A stretch of DNA of 41,053 nucleotides from Alkalinema sp. FACHB-956. GTDB lineage: Bacteria > Cyanobacteriota > Cyanobacteriia > Leptolyngbyales > Leptolyngbyaceae. Both the position numbers and the translations under genes were made by a program. Positions within the stretch are counted from its first letter, which is position 1; every line of letters starts with the position of its first letter. Positions 25,318 through 34,760 of this stretch are shown piece after piece. Location: contig NZ_JACJRC010000038.1 in assembly GCF_014697025.1 (NCBI RefSeq), positions 1 through 41,053 on the forward strand, in the 5' to 3' direction. A model generated the notes under the pieces. The model was given only the letters and a program-made list of their open reading frames with translations. It did no database searches and was not told the DNA's origin.

Positions 25318-28300
25318 ATGTCGAATATTAATTTGACCTACTCATCAGAAATGATGACGAATTATCTTCATGCTGAAATTATCTCGCCCCAAGCTAAGTT
25401 TGAAGCCTTGCAAACCAACGACGGTCATTCCCTCCTGTTTTCGATCGGAACCGATCGGGCGTTTTACCTAATTCGCGAAGAAAGCGGCACCTCCACCACT
25501 GGCTGGAACAAAGTAGACCTGAGCAGCGCCTTGATTCAAAAAGCCTTTGCAGGCCAACCTGAGGCTTACTGCCGCACCTTTGAGGTGGGACAGAGCGTGC
25601 AGGATGGTTCGATCGGGATGGCGATGGTGGTCAGTACCTCTATTGGTGACCATTTGTATTTATGTCTAGGGAACTCCAACAAAGACACCACTTGGGCCGA
25701 CGCCCCGAACTGGATTGCCTACGAATACGACAATGCCCAAGCCAAACTTCCTAAACTGGAAATTGTCAATGTCTTCTTTTGTGAGACAACGGGGGCAACC
25801 CAGTACATCATAGTGGATGTGATTCGTGATTCTAATAGCGCGGTGAAAACCGTGAGACGATTCTACATCGACCCCAGCAAGAAAACGGGACGCTATTGGA
25901 ACAGCCGAGATCTGCCCATTGACCTCGAAATTGACAAGTATGACAGTTGCCTAGGCAGGGCGCGGAAAGGGCGCGTAGATGGTCTGTATACCGCAGGACG
26001 AGCAGGTAGCAGCGGCCAGTTAGAGTTTTGCCCAGTGATCAACGTCTATGGCAGTGCACCACCTACGCCCGCTCGACTGAATTTGCCCGGTGGCACGATC
26101 GCAAATGCCATTACTGCCACTCGAAACGCTGACTTATCCACAGACTTATTTGTGATGAGTGGCAAAACGCTGTACTACTTTTCTAGTTACAACCAAGCCG
26201 ATGGTGCGATCGGCGTACCACTGATTACCCATGAAGTCCTCTCCAATACCAGCAAGCTGGTGGCGATGTCCCATGATGGCGTGATTACGCTCTGGGGAAA
26301 AAATGCCAGTAATCAAGTCTATTACCTGACCTGTGCCCAGGCAGAAGCCGCCAATCCAATCGCTTGGAGCGTTCCATTGCCGATTCTATCGAGCATTGAG
26401 CAAATTTCGCCCTATATTAACGGTGTGGACGGGGGAAATACAATTTTTGCGGCGGGAGATGGCAAACTCCAGAAAATTACACAATCGCCTACCTCCACCC
26501 TCTGGCAAGCCCAGGCAATCACGCTACCGCCACCGCCCCAAGGCAAATCGATTTCCTTCAATTCCTACACCACCACGCTACAGATTACTGATTCACAAAA
26601 TCTGCCGCTGAAGGATATCTCTCTCAGCCTCAGTGCCAGCAGTCGTTGTGTGGTCTATATCAATGGGTTGTACTACGTGATCGACAATGCGCCCATTCAT
26701 GTGAAGTCCAATGCCATGGGAATGGTGACGATCGTAGAGTCTACAGAGACTTTAACGGGGACAACCTTCACGGTTTCGACGGGCAGTGGGGCTGCGATCG
26801 TCATTAACCCCATGGAAACGCCCTTCAAGAAACTCGCTGCACTGAATACGCCGGAGAAGCTCAAGGCTGCCCAAGTGCGGGATGCGAAAGGGAATATGAC
26901 TTCCTTGGTTGCTAGTAACACAGATGCTGATCAACTCCAGACCGTGGCGACGGCTCTGACTAGTTTGAGTAAAAGCTATGACCAAGCGAATACAGAGTTA
27001 GCGCCTGTGCCCACAACTGCCATGGCAAGCTTTGCGCCCGTTGCACCCGTTGCTATACCCATGGCCTCAATGAACCTCAAAGATGCGATCGTGGTGGCTG
27101 CGGGTGACCTGTTCAACTGGTTGAAGTCGGGTGTGAACGCGATCGTGAAGGTTGTAGAAGACGCTGCGACCAAAGCATGGCACTTCATCGTTCAAATTGG
27201 CGAAAAAATCTATCGCGCTGTACTGGATACCGTTGAGGCCGTCGTCGGTGCCGTAGAATGGGTCTTTCAGGCGATTAAGACTGCCATCTCCGAAGTCATC
27301 AAATATGTCTCCTTCCTATTTGAATGGGAGGATATTCGCCGCACCAAGGATGTTCTGCATAACTTGGTTAAATGCTATCTGCAACACCAAGTTGATAATC
27401 TTCAGGTAATGAAGCAAGACTTCGACGAGATGATTGGTGGTGTAGAAGACAAGATTAATCAATGGGCTGGAATTCAGGACTGGGCAGGCATTGGATCCGA
27501 TATTGCCCACAAGCCAGCTACCAGTCAGGCTGCCAACCCCATGCAAAATCAAACTGCAGCATCCCTGCATCTCTCCCACCATTTTCAAAACAATGCTCAA
27601 AATGTTTCTATCACAGGCAAGGTTCCGGAAGTTAGCCTAGTTCAGTCGCTGATTGATGATTTGCTGACTGCGCTAAAACAGGAAGGGCGGGTTCTAGACG
27701 GTGTGATTGATCAACTGTCTAAGTTAGCGCAAGACTTTGCCAGCTTGAGTGTAGAAGACATTCTGAAGCGATTGGCAGGGATTTTGCTAGATGGGGTGCT
27801 CAGCAGTACTCAAGTGGTTGTAGATGCGATCTTTAATATCCTGACGGATCTGGCACAATCGGCGATCGACTTTCTGGATACGAAGATCCATATTCCGGTC
27901 ATCTCTGACATCCTGAATGAAATTGGCATCCCGGATATGTCCTTCCTAGATGTCTTTTGTTGGATTGCCAGTGTTGCCTACACCGTGGTTTACAAGCTGG
28001 CTAAAGGAGAAGCTCCCTTCCCGGATAATGAGTACACCACCTTCTTGAAAAATGCCTCCAGCCTGCGGCAACTCCAGCAGGGCTTCACAACTTCTACCCC
28101 AAGGGCCATGGCCATGGCTGCTGGCCCGGTTCGGAGTAGCTCGCTGATAAGTCTCCCCACGATTCCCAAATCGGTGCAGACGGCCATCTTTATCATGGGT
28201 CATGCGATGGCAGGCTTCTTTGTGTTCAATGCTAACTTTGTGGATAGCTTTGAGGCGGCGGCAGAAACTGGAGCTAATCCCTTTAGTACCTTCTCTGGTG

Positions 28301-28782
28301 TTCTGGGGGTGCTAAGTGGGGGATCGGTGGGCTTTGCAAATTTCTTGGTGCCTAAGTTTGCGATCGAAGAAACAGCGATCAGCATCATGGGTACAGTAAC
28401 AACGGGCCTGCGGCTTCTGTGCAAAGGCATTTTTAGTAGCCCCATTCAGGGTAAATTTGCGGCTTCGGAAGGGATTATGCAAAATCTAGCGGCGGCGGAT
28501 GGTCGGGCGACCGGGGCCATTGTAGATGCTATTTTGATTATTCCAGCGATCGCCTGCACCGGATGGCATTTCTATGAGTTGGCCCAAAAGTCGGCGGGGA
28601 GCGATCGCAGTGATGCCATTATTGAGGAAGTCAGCAATTGTACCTCGTTTATTTCCCGCGTTTCCTACACAATTGCGGTGAATGATCCCGAACCCCTATC
28701 CAAAGCGATCGGGATTGGCGTCATGGTGGGGGCAAATGTAGCTTATTCCGGCTTGCAAACAGCTCAGGCCGCCATCGGCTAA
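25318..28782 (+). CDS. 1,154-residue protein with beta-rich head and amphipathic/hydrophobic helical tail; unknown family
   Basis: No family recognised with confidence. Residues about 1-400 are strand-rich with repeated segments such as LVAMSHDGVITLWGKNAS and TDLFVMSGKTLYYFSSYN, suggesting a beta-propeller or tectonin-like fold. Residues about 405-500 look like an Ig-like sandwich (LQITDSQNLPLKDISLSL). After an Ala/Pro-rich linker (about 565-585) come long amphipathic helices (about 590-700), including VVGAVEWVFQAIKTAISEVI and FLFEWEDIRRTKDVL, and further helices to about 900. Hydrophobic stretches follow near 957 (IFIMGHAMAGFFVF) and 1048 (AILIIPAIACTGW). No signal peptide is present. A receptor-binding head plus membrane-active helices would fit a pore-forming or membrane-tethering role, but that is inference. 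I recall fungal proteins with a similar helical segment, unverified. Confidence 0.8.
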   Translation: MSNINLTYSSEMMTNYLHAEIISPQAKFEALQTNDGHSLLFSIGTDRAFYLIREESGTSTTGWNKVDLSSALIQKAFAGQPEAYCRTFEVGQSVQDGSIGMAMVVSTSIGDHLYLCLGNSNKDTTWADAPNWIAYEYDNAQAKLPKLEIVNVFFCETTGATQYIIVDVIRDSNSAVKTVRRFYIDPSKKTGRYWNSRDLPIDLEIDKYDSCLGRARKGRVDGLYTAGRAGSSGQLEFCPVINVYGSAPPTPARLNLPGGTIANAITATRNADLSTDLFVMSGKTLYYFSSYNQADGAIGVPLITHEVLSNTSKLVAMSHDGVITLWGKNASNQVYYLTCAQAEAANPIAWSVPLPILSSIEQISPYINGVDGGNTIFAAGDGKLQKITQSPTSTLWQAQAITLPPPPQGKSISFNSYTTTLQITDSQNLPLKDISLSLSASSRCVVYINGLYYVIDNAPIHVKSNAMGMVTIVESTETLTGTTFTVSTGSGAAIVINPMETPFKKLAALNTPEKLKAAQVRDAKGNMTSLVASNTDADQLQTVATALTSLSKSYDQANTELAPVPTTAMASFAPVAPVAIPMASMNLKDAIVVAAGDLFNWLKSGVNAIVKVVEDAATKAWHFIVQIGEKIYRAVLDTVEAVVGAVEWVFQAIKTAISEVIKYVSFLFEWEDIRRTKDVLHNLVKCYLQHQVDNLQVMKQDFDEMIGGVEDKINQWAGIQDWAGIGSDIAHKPATSQAANPMQNQTAASLHLSHHFQNNAQNVSITGKVPEVSLVQSLIDDLLTALKQEGRVLDGVIDQLSKLAQDFASLSVEDILKRLAGILLDGVLSSTQVVVDAIFNILTDLAQSAIDFLDTKIHIPVISDILNEIGIPDMSFLDVFCWIASVAYTVVYKLAKGEAPFPDNEYTTFLKNASSLRQLQQGFTTSTPRAMAMAAGPVRSSSLISLPTIPKSVQTAIFIMGHAMAGFFVFNANFVDSFEAAAETGANPFSTFSGVLGVLSGGSVGFANFLVPKFAIEETAISIMGTVTTGLRLLCKGIFSSPIQGKFAASEGIMQNLAAADGRATGAIVDAILIIPAIACTGWHFYELAQKSAGSDRSDAIIEEVSNCTSFISRVSYTIAVNDPEPLSKAIGIGVMVGANVAYSGLQTAQAAIG

Positions 28783-28855
28783 GGATGATTCAAACGAGAA
28801 TTCCAGTAATGGCCCGTTGTTAATGAGTGGTAAGTAGACAATTACAACTCAAACA

Positions 28856-28902
28856 GACTCTAGGACTCATCGACGGAGTAGAGCAGTCCTAGAGTCCTTT
28901 CT
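28856..28902 (+). terminator. Strong hairpin terminator after the 1,154-residue protein gene
   Basis: GACTCTAGGACT (28856-28867) and AGTCCTAGAGTC (28885-28896) form a perfect 12-bp stem with a 17-base loop, followed by CTTTCT. The T-tract is modest but the stem is long. It lies 74 bases after the stop codon, so the pair 23406-28782 is probably one transcription unit ending here. Confidence 0.6.
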
Positions 28903-28915
28903 ATCCAGATTCTTT

Positions 28916-28957
28916 GCAGTACTCTAACGCTAACTGAAAGCTGGGTTGGAGTACTGC
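28916..28957. other. Second perfect 9-bp hairpin
   Basis: GCAGTACTC (28916-28924) and GAGTACTGC (28949-28957) are exact complements with a 24-base loop, 20 bp after the first hairpin. No T-tract follows. It may be a second termination element or part of a binding site. Confidence 0.4.
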
Positions 28958-29287
28958 GACCTGGAAAACCTCGCTAGTCTAAATTGAGAACGATTCTGAA
29001 TGCAAAAGTTTATTGCATTTTGTTGCTGTGAAGAGGCAACCAATTATGATGCACACACGAGGATGACTGCATTTTTCGTGGCATTTCTCTAGATTCCTCC
29101 AGTCAGATGCTCCCTGCATCCGATCGCTGAATTGAGTCAATATGTTACGGCATGGAGACAGCACCATGGAAGTTCTAGGAATTGCTGGGGAAAGCTCTGT
29201 ATCCTGACTGCATGGAGTCTTAGGATTCCACAGCACTCTATACAGACATTGATCCTCGTGCGTCTCTATACCTATCCTCCTTTGAAT

Positions 29288-30598
29288 ATGTCAGCCTCTT
29301 ATCCAAGTGGCTCTCTGGCCCTAGACTCGCCCTATTATCTGGAGCGCCCCACCATTGAACAACCTGCCTATGCTGAAATCCAAAAGCCCGGTTCCCTGAT
29401 TCGCATAAAAGCCCCTCGGGAGATGGGAAAAACGTCCTTGTTGCTCAGGTTACTGGAATTTGCCCACCAACAGTCCTATCACACGGTGAGCTTGAACTTA
29501 GAGCAGGTCGATGACGCCATTCTCAATGATTTAAACCGGTTTTTGCGGTGGTTGTGCGCCAGTGTAACAAGGCAGTTAGGGCTGGTTCCTTGCTTGGATG
29601 ACTATTGGGATGAAGATATTGGAAGTAAGGTCAGTTGTACGCTTTATTTTCGGGGTTATTTATTAGAACAAATCCAAAAGCCCCTGGTTCTTGCGATCGA
29701 CGAAGTGAACTATCTGTTTGAGCATCCCCAGGTGGCCAAGGATGTTTTACCGTTATTCCGCTCCTGGTTCGAAGAAGCTAAACGATTACCTGTCTGGCAA
29801 AAGCTTCGTCTTGTGGTGGTTCATTCCACTGAGATCTATGTGCCGCTGCAAATTACCCAATCACCCTTTAATGTCGGCTGCCCGATCGAGCTCCAGCCGT
29901 TCGACTTAGCTCAGGTCAAGGCGTTGGCCCAACGGTATCAGCTGGACTGGCTGCCCCAGCACCCCGAGTCTCTCATTGCGTTGTCGGGTGGGCATCCTGC
30001 GCTCGTGCATTTAGCCATTTATCACTTGAGCTGTGGCCAACTGACCTTCCAGCAGTTCATGGAAACCGCTGCGACCTCTAGCGGTATTTATAACAATCAT
30101 CTGCAACGCCATGCTGCGGTGCTGCAAGAACAACCGGATTTGGCTCAGGCACTCATTTCCGTGATGACCTCCTCTGCTCCCCTCAAACTGGATCCCATGC
30201 AAGCCTACAAATTGCACAGTTTAGGGCTGATTAACTTGGTGGGCGATCGCGCTACTCAGGGCTGTGAACTCTATCGGCGCTATTTTGCGCCATCGGCGTT
30301 GGCCGCCCCCATCCCTAGCTCTCGCCGCAAGCGAGGGGTGATTCTGACAACCCATGGTCTTGAAAAGTTGCAGAAAGAAAAACGGGAGGTGGAAGAACAA
30401 GAAAATCGGGGACAGCGGCTGACGCTAGAACAACTCAGTGAACGGACGGGGCTATCAGTCGATACCTTGATGAAGGTTCAAGCGCGGGAAGGGAAGGTCG
30501 ATAAGCAGACATTGAAGATCTACTTTCAATCCTTTGGCTTAACTTTGTCTGCGAATGACTTTGAGTTTCCTCCCTCAGAGGAGCCTGGTGGTGATTGA
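29288..30598 (+). CDS. AAA-like (AAA_35-type) NTPase with C-terminal helix-turn-helix
   Basis: A 436-residue protein. It opens with SGSLALDSPYYLERPTIEQP, the conserved entry of the cyanobacterial AAA-like NTPase domain, followed by a Walker-A-like REMGKTSLL (Lys48), a Walker-B-like LVLAIDEVNYLF (about 136-147) and a STAND-like C-terminal part to about 370. The final 80 residues (LTTHGLEKLQKEKREVEEQE, then LTLEQLSERTGLSVDTLMKV) match a helix-turn-helix found N-terminal in many cyanobacterial NTPases; here it is at the C terminus. The frame is open to 29132, but the extra residues do not fit the family. I use the ATG at 29288, which lacks a good Shine-Dalgarno sequence. Proteins of this type are proposed sensors in conflict or signalling systems. 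Neighbours are the two lipoxygenases. Confidence 0.85.
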   Translation: MSASYPSGSLALDSPYYLERPTIEQPAYAEIQKPGSLIRIKAPREMGKTSLLLRLLEFAHQQSYHTVSLNLEQVDDAILNDLNRFLRWLCASVTRQLGLVPCLDDYWDEDIGSKVSCTLYFRGYLLEQIQKPLVLAIDEVNYLFEHPQVAKDVLPLFRSWFEEAKRLPVWQKLRLVVVHSTEIYVPLQITQSPFNVGCPIELQPFDLAQVKALAQRYQLDWLPQHPESLIALSGGHPALVHLAIYHLSCGQLTFQQFMETAATSSGIYNNHLQRHAAVLQEQPDLAQALISVMTSSAPLKLDPMQAYKLHSLGLINLVGDRATQGCELYRRYFAPSALAAPIPSSRRKRGVILTTHGLEKLQKEKREVEEQENRGQRLTLEQLSERTGLSVDTLMKVQAREGKVDKQTLKIYFQSFGLTLSANDFEFPPSEEPGGD

Positions 30599-30861
30599 AG
30601 CCTCTGAATTTCCCTGTCATAGCTCAATGTTCTTGCGTCTCTCTACGTATTTTAGGATTTCATTTATTTTCTAATCCCAGTCATGATGAATCCAATTATC
30701 AAAGATTAGAAGATGCATTTCTGGGAACTGCAACACACTATTTATGTAAGTTGCCAGAAAATCTAAAAAGACGTTGAGTATTTTCGCAAGATCAGTAGAG
30801 AACCGATTAGTCTTTCAGTCAATGGTCTGTGTTTGGGTTAACCTCATTTGTTTAATGTGCT

Positions 30862-32739
30862 GTGTTTCCAACTCTGCCGCAAAGCGATCGTGCTCCCGCT
30901 GCCCGACAGGCTCAACTCAATCGAGCTAGGGCGAAATATACGTTTGTCCATGCCTATCGGAGCGATGACTGCCCCGATGGGGTGGGTCTGCTGGCCAATT
31001 TGCCCTACGACCAAGAATTTACCTTGCCTTACTTGGCCCAGGTCCTGACGGTGGATAGTACGCTGTTGGCTAACCATGCCGCGATCGACTTGGAATTCTT
31101 GACGGGGTTGTTGCAAGGGTCTGTGACGCTGGCAGATTGGTTGGGGTTGGCGAAATCGCTGACCGATCGACCGTTTTTTCTGGCGCAACCCACCAAAGCG
31201 GCTCGACGCATTTCCGATAGTTTTCCGCTGAATTTAGAGCAATATAACGCTCTCTTTGCAGTGATTGCCCAGCCGGAAATCGTCAATATTTACAGCCAAT
31301 CCCAGGCCGTCCGAGATCGGGCCTTTGCTTGGCAGCGACTGGCTGGGGCGAACCCCATGGTGCTGCGGGCCGTGACGACTCTACCCCAGCACGATCGCAC
31401 CTGGAAGACGGGCTGCAATGACGAAGACATCCTGGCTCCCCTGCCACCGGGGGAATTGCCTGCCAATTTTCAGATTACCAATACACTGTACCAACAGGTC
31501 ATGGGCTCCCAGGATTCCCTGGAAAAAGCAGCGGCGGAGCGGCGGCTGTATCTTGCAGACTATCGCCTCTTGATGAACTTGCCCCAGGGCAAATGGCAGA
31601 ATGGCCTGTTCCCACAAAATCGCTATCTCTATGCCCCGTTAGCGCTGTTTGCTTGGCAACCGGGGGACGATCGCACTTTGGGGGAATTCAAACCCGTCGC
31701 GATTCAGTGTCAGCAATTGCCGACGGATCAGACGAACCCCGTCTTTACGCCCTTGGATGGCTATCGCTGGCAAATGGCGCAAACGGTGGTGCAATGCGCC
31801 GATGGCGTGTTACAAGAAATGGTGCATCACTTGGGCTATACCCATATGGTGATCGAAGCCGCGATCGTTGCCGCCTACCGTAACTTGGCCGCAGCCCATC
31901 CCCTCTATATCTTGCTTGCGCCCCATTTCCAGTTCACGCTGGCCCTGAACGACTACGCCACGAAGCACCTGATTGCGCCGGGTGGTCAGGTCGATAGACT
32001 GTTTGGCAGTACCTTGGAGGGATCGCTGACAGCGCTCGTGCGGGGGCTGCGGGAGTACGATTTTAGTCGGGCGGCCCCGCCGAAGGAGTTGGCCGATCGT
32101 GGGGTCGATGATGGTCTGGGTTTGCCGGACTATCCCTATCGCGATGATGCCCTGCGGGTCTGGCAACCGCTGCACCAATTTGTTCAGCGCTATGTGGCCT
32201 TGTACTATGGCGGTGATGAGGATGTGCAGCAGGATTGGGAATTGCAAGGGTTTATCCAGACGTTTGGGGATCCTCAGCAGGGTAATATTCCCGGAGTGCC
32301 AGCCCAGATTACAACCCGTGACCAATTAGTCGAAACGATCGCGACCCTGATTTTTACGGCAACGGCCCAGCATTCTGCACTCAACTATGCCCAGTTCCCG
32401 TTTATGGGCTATGTCCCCAATGTGACGGGGGCTCTCTATGCCCCTGCGCCTACCCAGGACACGCCCCAGGATCAAAGCAGTTGGCTGGCGATGCTGCCGC
32501 CCACATCCAAGGCACTGCAACAGTTTGTCATTCTCTATCAGCTGTCCAATGTGCGGTTCTCAGTGCTGGGACAGTATGAGCCGTTTTACTTTGAGGATCG
32601 ACGGGTCGATGCCTTGGCGCAAAAGTTGCGTCAGGAATTGGCCCTTGTGGAAATTGCGATTAAAGATATCGATCAATACCGATTTTTATCCTATCCCTAC
32701 CTGATGCCTTCGACGATCGGTAATAGCATTTTTATTTAA
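30862..32739 (+). CDS. Lipoxygenase, catalytic domain only (copy 1)
   Basis: A 625-residue iron lipoxygenase without the N-terminal PLAT domain. Lipoxygenases insert O2 into polyunsaturated fatty acids to give hydroperoxides. Iron ligands by alignment to soybean LOX-1: His323 and His328 (HHLGYTH), His504 and Asn508 (QHSALNY), and the C-terminal Ile625 (GNSIFI). The conserved HPLYILLAPHF segment follows the second His. The Coffa stereocontrol position aligns with Ala366, which in known enzymes goes with S products. The GTG at 30862 is chosen because the N terminus (PTLPQSD...) then lines up with the second copy; no Shine-Dalgarno sequence is visible. It lies 263 bp after the AAA-like gene and 99 bp before copy 2. 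Confidence 0.93.
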   Translation: MFPTLPQSDRAPAARQAQLNRARAKYTFVHAYRSDDCPDGVGLLANLPYDQEFTLPYLAQVLTVDSTLLANHAAIDLEFLTGLLQGSVTLADWLGLAKSLTDRPFFLAQPTKAARRISDSFPLNLEQYNALFAVIAQPEIVNIYSQSQAVRDRAFAWQRLAGANPMVLRAVTTLPQHDRTWKTGCNDEDILAPLPPGELPANFQITNTLYQQVMGSQDSLEKAAAERRLYLADYRLLMNLPQGKWQNGLFPQNRYLYAPLALFAWQPGDDRTLGEFKPVAIQCQQLPTDQTNPVFTPLDGYRWQMAQTVVQCADGVLQEMVHHLGYTHMVIEAAIVAAYRNLAAAHPLYILLAPHFQFTLALNDYATKHLIAPGGQVDRLFGSTLEGSLTALVRGLREYDFSRAAPPKELADRGVDDGLGLPDYPYRDDALRVWQPLHQFVQRYVALYYGGDEDVQQDWELQGFIQTFGDPQQGNIPGVPAQITTRDQLVETIATLIFTATAQHSALNYAQFPFMGYVPNVTGALYAPAPTQDTPQDQSSWLAMLPPTSKALQQFVILYQLSNVRFSVLGQYEPFYFEDRRVDALAQKLRQELALVEIAIKDIDQYRFLSYPYLMPSTIGNSIFI

Positions 32740-32838
32740 CAGGTAACTGATTAACTTTTTATCTCGATTTAGTTGATACTTCCATTTCAATTGTTGGTTT
32801 AATTCAAGGTCGGCTCTATTTATTCATCCATCACCGCT

Positions 32839-34638
32839 ATGTTGTTTTCCCTCGATCCACTGATGCCCTCTCTGCCCCAAGAGGATCCCTGTCCCGATCG
32901 ACGGGCGGCCTGTCTAGCGGCGAGTCGTGCCATCTATCAGTTCGACACCAGCTATGCTGACATCGGCTTTGTGCAGCAAGTGCCCCTCTGGGAACAGTTC
33001 TCTCCGGAGTATCTTGCAACCTTTGCCAAACTCCAGGGCACCGTCTACGCCAACCAAGCGGCGGCAACCGTTCAGCAATGCTACAGCGCCCCGGAGGGGG
33101 GCTTCCGGTTTGCGGTCAATCAAGTGCGATCGCGGCTGCAAGATTGTGAATTGCAATCCCTGTATGGGCCTAGCCGCGATCCTCGCGTTCCCCCCTTTAA
33201 TGAACGCACGCCGCTGTCCATGACGGACTATGAGCAACTCTTCCAACTGATTACCCCGCCACCTAATCGCTACCGTTGGCAGCAGGATTGGGCCTTTGCT
33301 TGGCAACGCCTTGCGGGAACGGCCCCGATTTTGATTCGATCGGTGCAAGAGGCCCTGCCGGAGAATTTTCCCGTGACGGAATCCCACATGCAGCGAGCCA
33401 CGGGCGGCAGTGATAGTCTGGCGGCTGCGCTGGCGGAAGGGCGACTATTCATCGTTGATTTTGCGATTTTGCAGGGCATTGCCGCTGGCATTACCGATCA
33501 CTATCGCAAGTACCTCTATGCCCCGATCGTGCTGCTCCGCTGGGATCCTCGGGCGACCTGTCCCCCCGGAGGCCCGCCCGGTCGGCTGCTGCCCGTCGCC
33601 ATCCAATGCGGCCAGGTGCCCAATCCCCAGACGCCCATTTTGACCCCCGCCGATGGGGTGGCTTGGGAAATGGCCAAGGTGGTGGTACAAAGTGCGGATA
33701 GTAATTATCACGGGGTGGTTGAACATTTGGGCCGCTGCCACATTATGGCGGCTTGGATTGCTCTGTATACCTTCCGCCATTTGGCTCCGAACCATCCGCT
33801 GCGGGTGTTGCTGACGCCCCACTTCCAGTTCACGTTGGCGGTGAATGTGCCCACTCGATCTCTGTTGTTGCCCGGTGGCCGCACGCCTCGTCTGCAAGCG
33901 GTCAGTTTGGAGAGTGCGATTCAGCTGTTGAAGCGCGGCTTTACGGAGTTTGATTGGAATGCCTTAACGCCGCCCACGGACTTCAGCCGCCGAGGGGTTC
34001 TGGATCGAGATCGCTTGCCCGTCTACCCCTATCGGGATGATGCATTACCCCAGTGGCAAGCTATTCGATCGTTTGTGGGAGACTATGTGGCGCTCTACTA
34101 CAGTACCGATCGGGAGGTGACGGAGGACTTTGAACTTCAGGATTGGTTCCGCCACATGGGTAGCGGCGAAGGGGCACAAATTAAGGGGATGGGACGGGAT
34201 GGCCAGTTAGCCACCCGTGCTGACCTGGCCGATCTCATGGCGCAAATTATCTTCCGGGTGACGGTATTCCACGCGCTGATTAATTACACGGTGTTTCCCG
34301 CCATGGGATTCATGCCCAACATGCCCACGGCAATCTATGCTCCGGCTCCGATCGAGAACCATGTCTATCAACCGGATGATCTGTTGTCGCTGTTGCCACC
34401 CATGGCCGTTGCCTTAGATACCCTGAGTGATGTCTATGTGGTGGGGCATTTGCGTTGCAATCAGTTGGGAGCCTATGCGCTCTGTCATTTTGTCGATCGG
34501 CGGGTGCGTCCGTTGGTCGTGCGTTTACAAAACCGTTTGGCTGAGATTGAGCAGGAGATTCAATCCGCCAATTTACACCGTCCGGCTCCGTTTGAGATTC
34601 TGTTACCCTCTCATATTCCCCAGAGTATTCACATTTAG
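32839..34638 (+). CDS. Lipoxygenase, catalytic domain only (copy 2)
   Basis: A 599-residue paralogue of the preceding lipoxygenase, similar over its whole length but well diverged. Iron ligands: His296 and His301 (HLGRCH), His478 and Asn482 (FHALINY), and the terminal Ile599 (PQSIHI). The HPLRVLLTPHFQFT block is conserved. Around the Coffa position it reads NVPTRSLLLPGG, one residue shorter than copy 1. Simple counting places Thr339 there; with the gap it would be Pro338 or a deletion, so stereospecificity cannot be predicted and may be unusual. The ATG is preceded by an A/T- and C-rich stretch without a clear Shine-Dalgarno sequence. It probably shares a transcript with copy 1. Confidence 0.93.
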   Translation: MLFSLDPLMPSLPQEDPCPDRRAACLAASRAIYQFDTSYADIGFVQQVPLWEQFSPEYLATFAKLQGTVYANQAAATVQQCYSAPEGGFRFAVNQVRSRLQDCELQSLYGPSRDPRVPPFNERTPLSMTDYEQLFQLITPPPNRYRWQQDWAFAWQRLAGTAPILIRSVQEALPENFPVTESHMQRATGGSDSLAAALAEGRLFIVDFAILQGIAAGITDHYRKYLYAPIVLLRWDPRATCPPGGPPGRLLPVAIQCGQVPNPQTPILTPADGVAWEMAKVVVQSADSNYHGVVEHLGRCHIMAAWIALYTFRHLAPNHPLRVLLTPHFQFTLAVNVPTRSLLLPGGRTPRLQAVSLESAIQLLKRGFTEFDWNALTPPTDFSRRGVLDRDRLPVYPYRDDALPQWQAIRSFVGDYVALYYSTDREVTEDFELQDWFRHMGSGEGAQIKGMGRDGQLATRADLADLMAQIIFRVTVFHALINYTVFPAMGFMPNMPTAIYAPAPIENHVYQPDDLLSLLPPMAVALDTLSDVYVVGHLRCNQLGAYALCHFVDRRVRPLVVRLQNRLAEIEQEIQSANLHRPAPFEILLPSHIPQSIHI

Positions 34639-34760
34639 AGATTTTAAGCCTTTAAAAATCTTAAAAAGCAATCTTGAATCACCTAGCTTATGCATAAATC
34701 TCAAGTTAAATAAACCAGATCTGAATCATTAAATTTAGTATTTCATTTTCTGTTGTTTCT

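Larger units (their letters stand above)
28783..29287. other. Spacer with two hairpins between the 1,154-residue protein and the AAA-like gene
   Basis: About 500 bp with no gene. The first half holds the two perfect hairpins at 28856-28896 and 28916-28957. The second half (28960-29287) holds only short frames without ribosome-binding sites. It probably contains the promoter of the AAA-like gene and downstream block. Confidence 0.5.

Noticed and set aside
29132-29287. Upstream extension of the AAA-like NTPase
   Set aside because: The extra 52 residues are unlike the domain entry, which begins just after the ATG at 29288.
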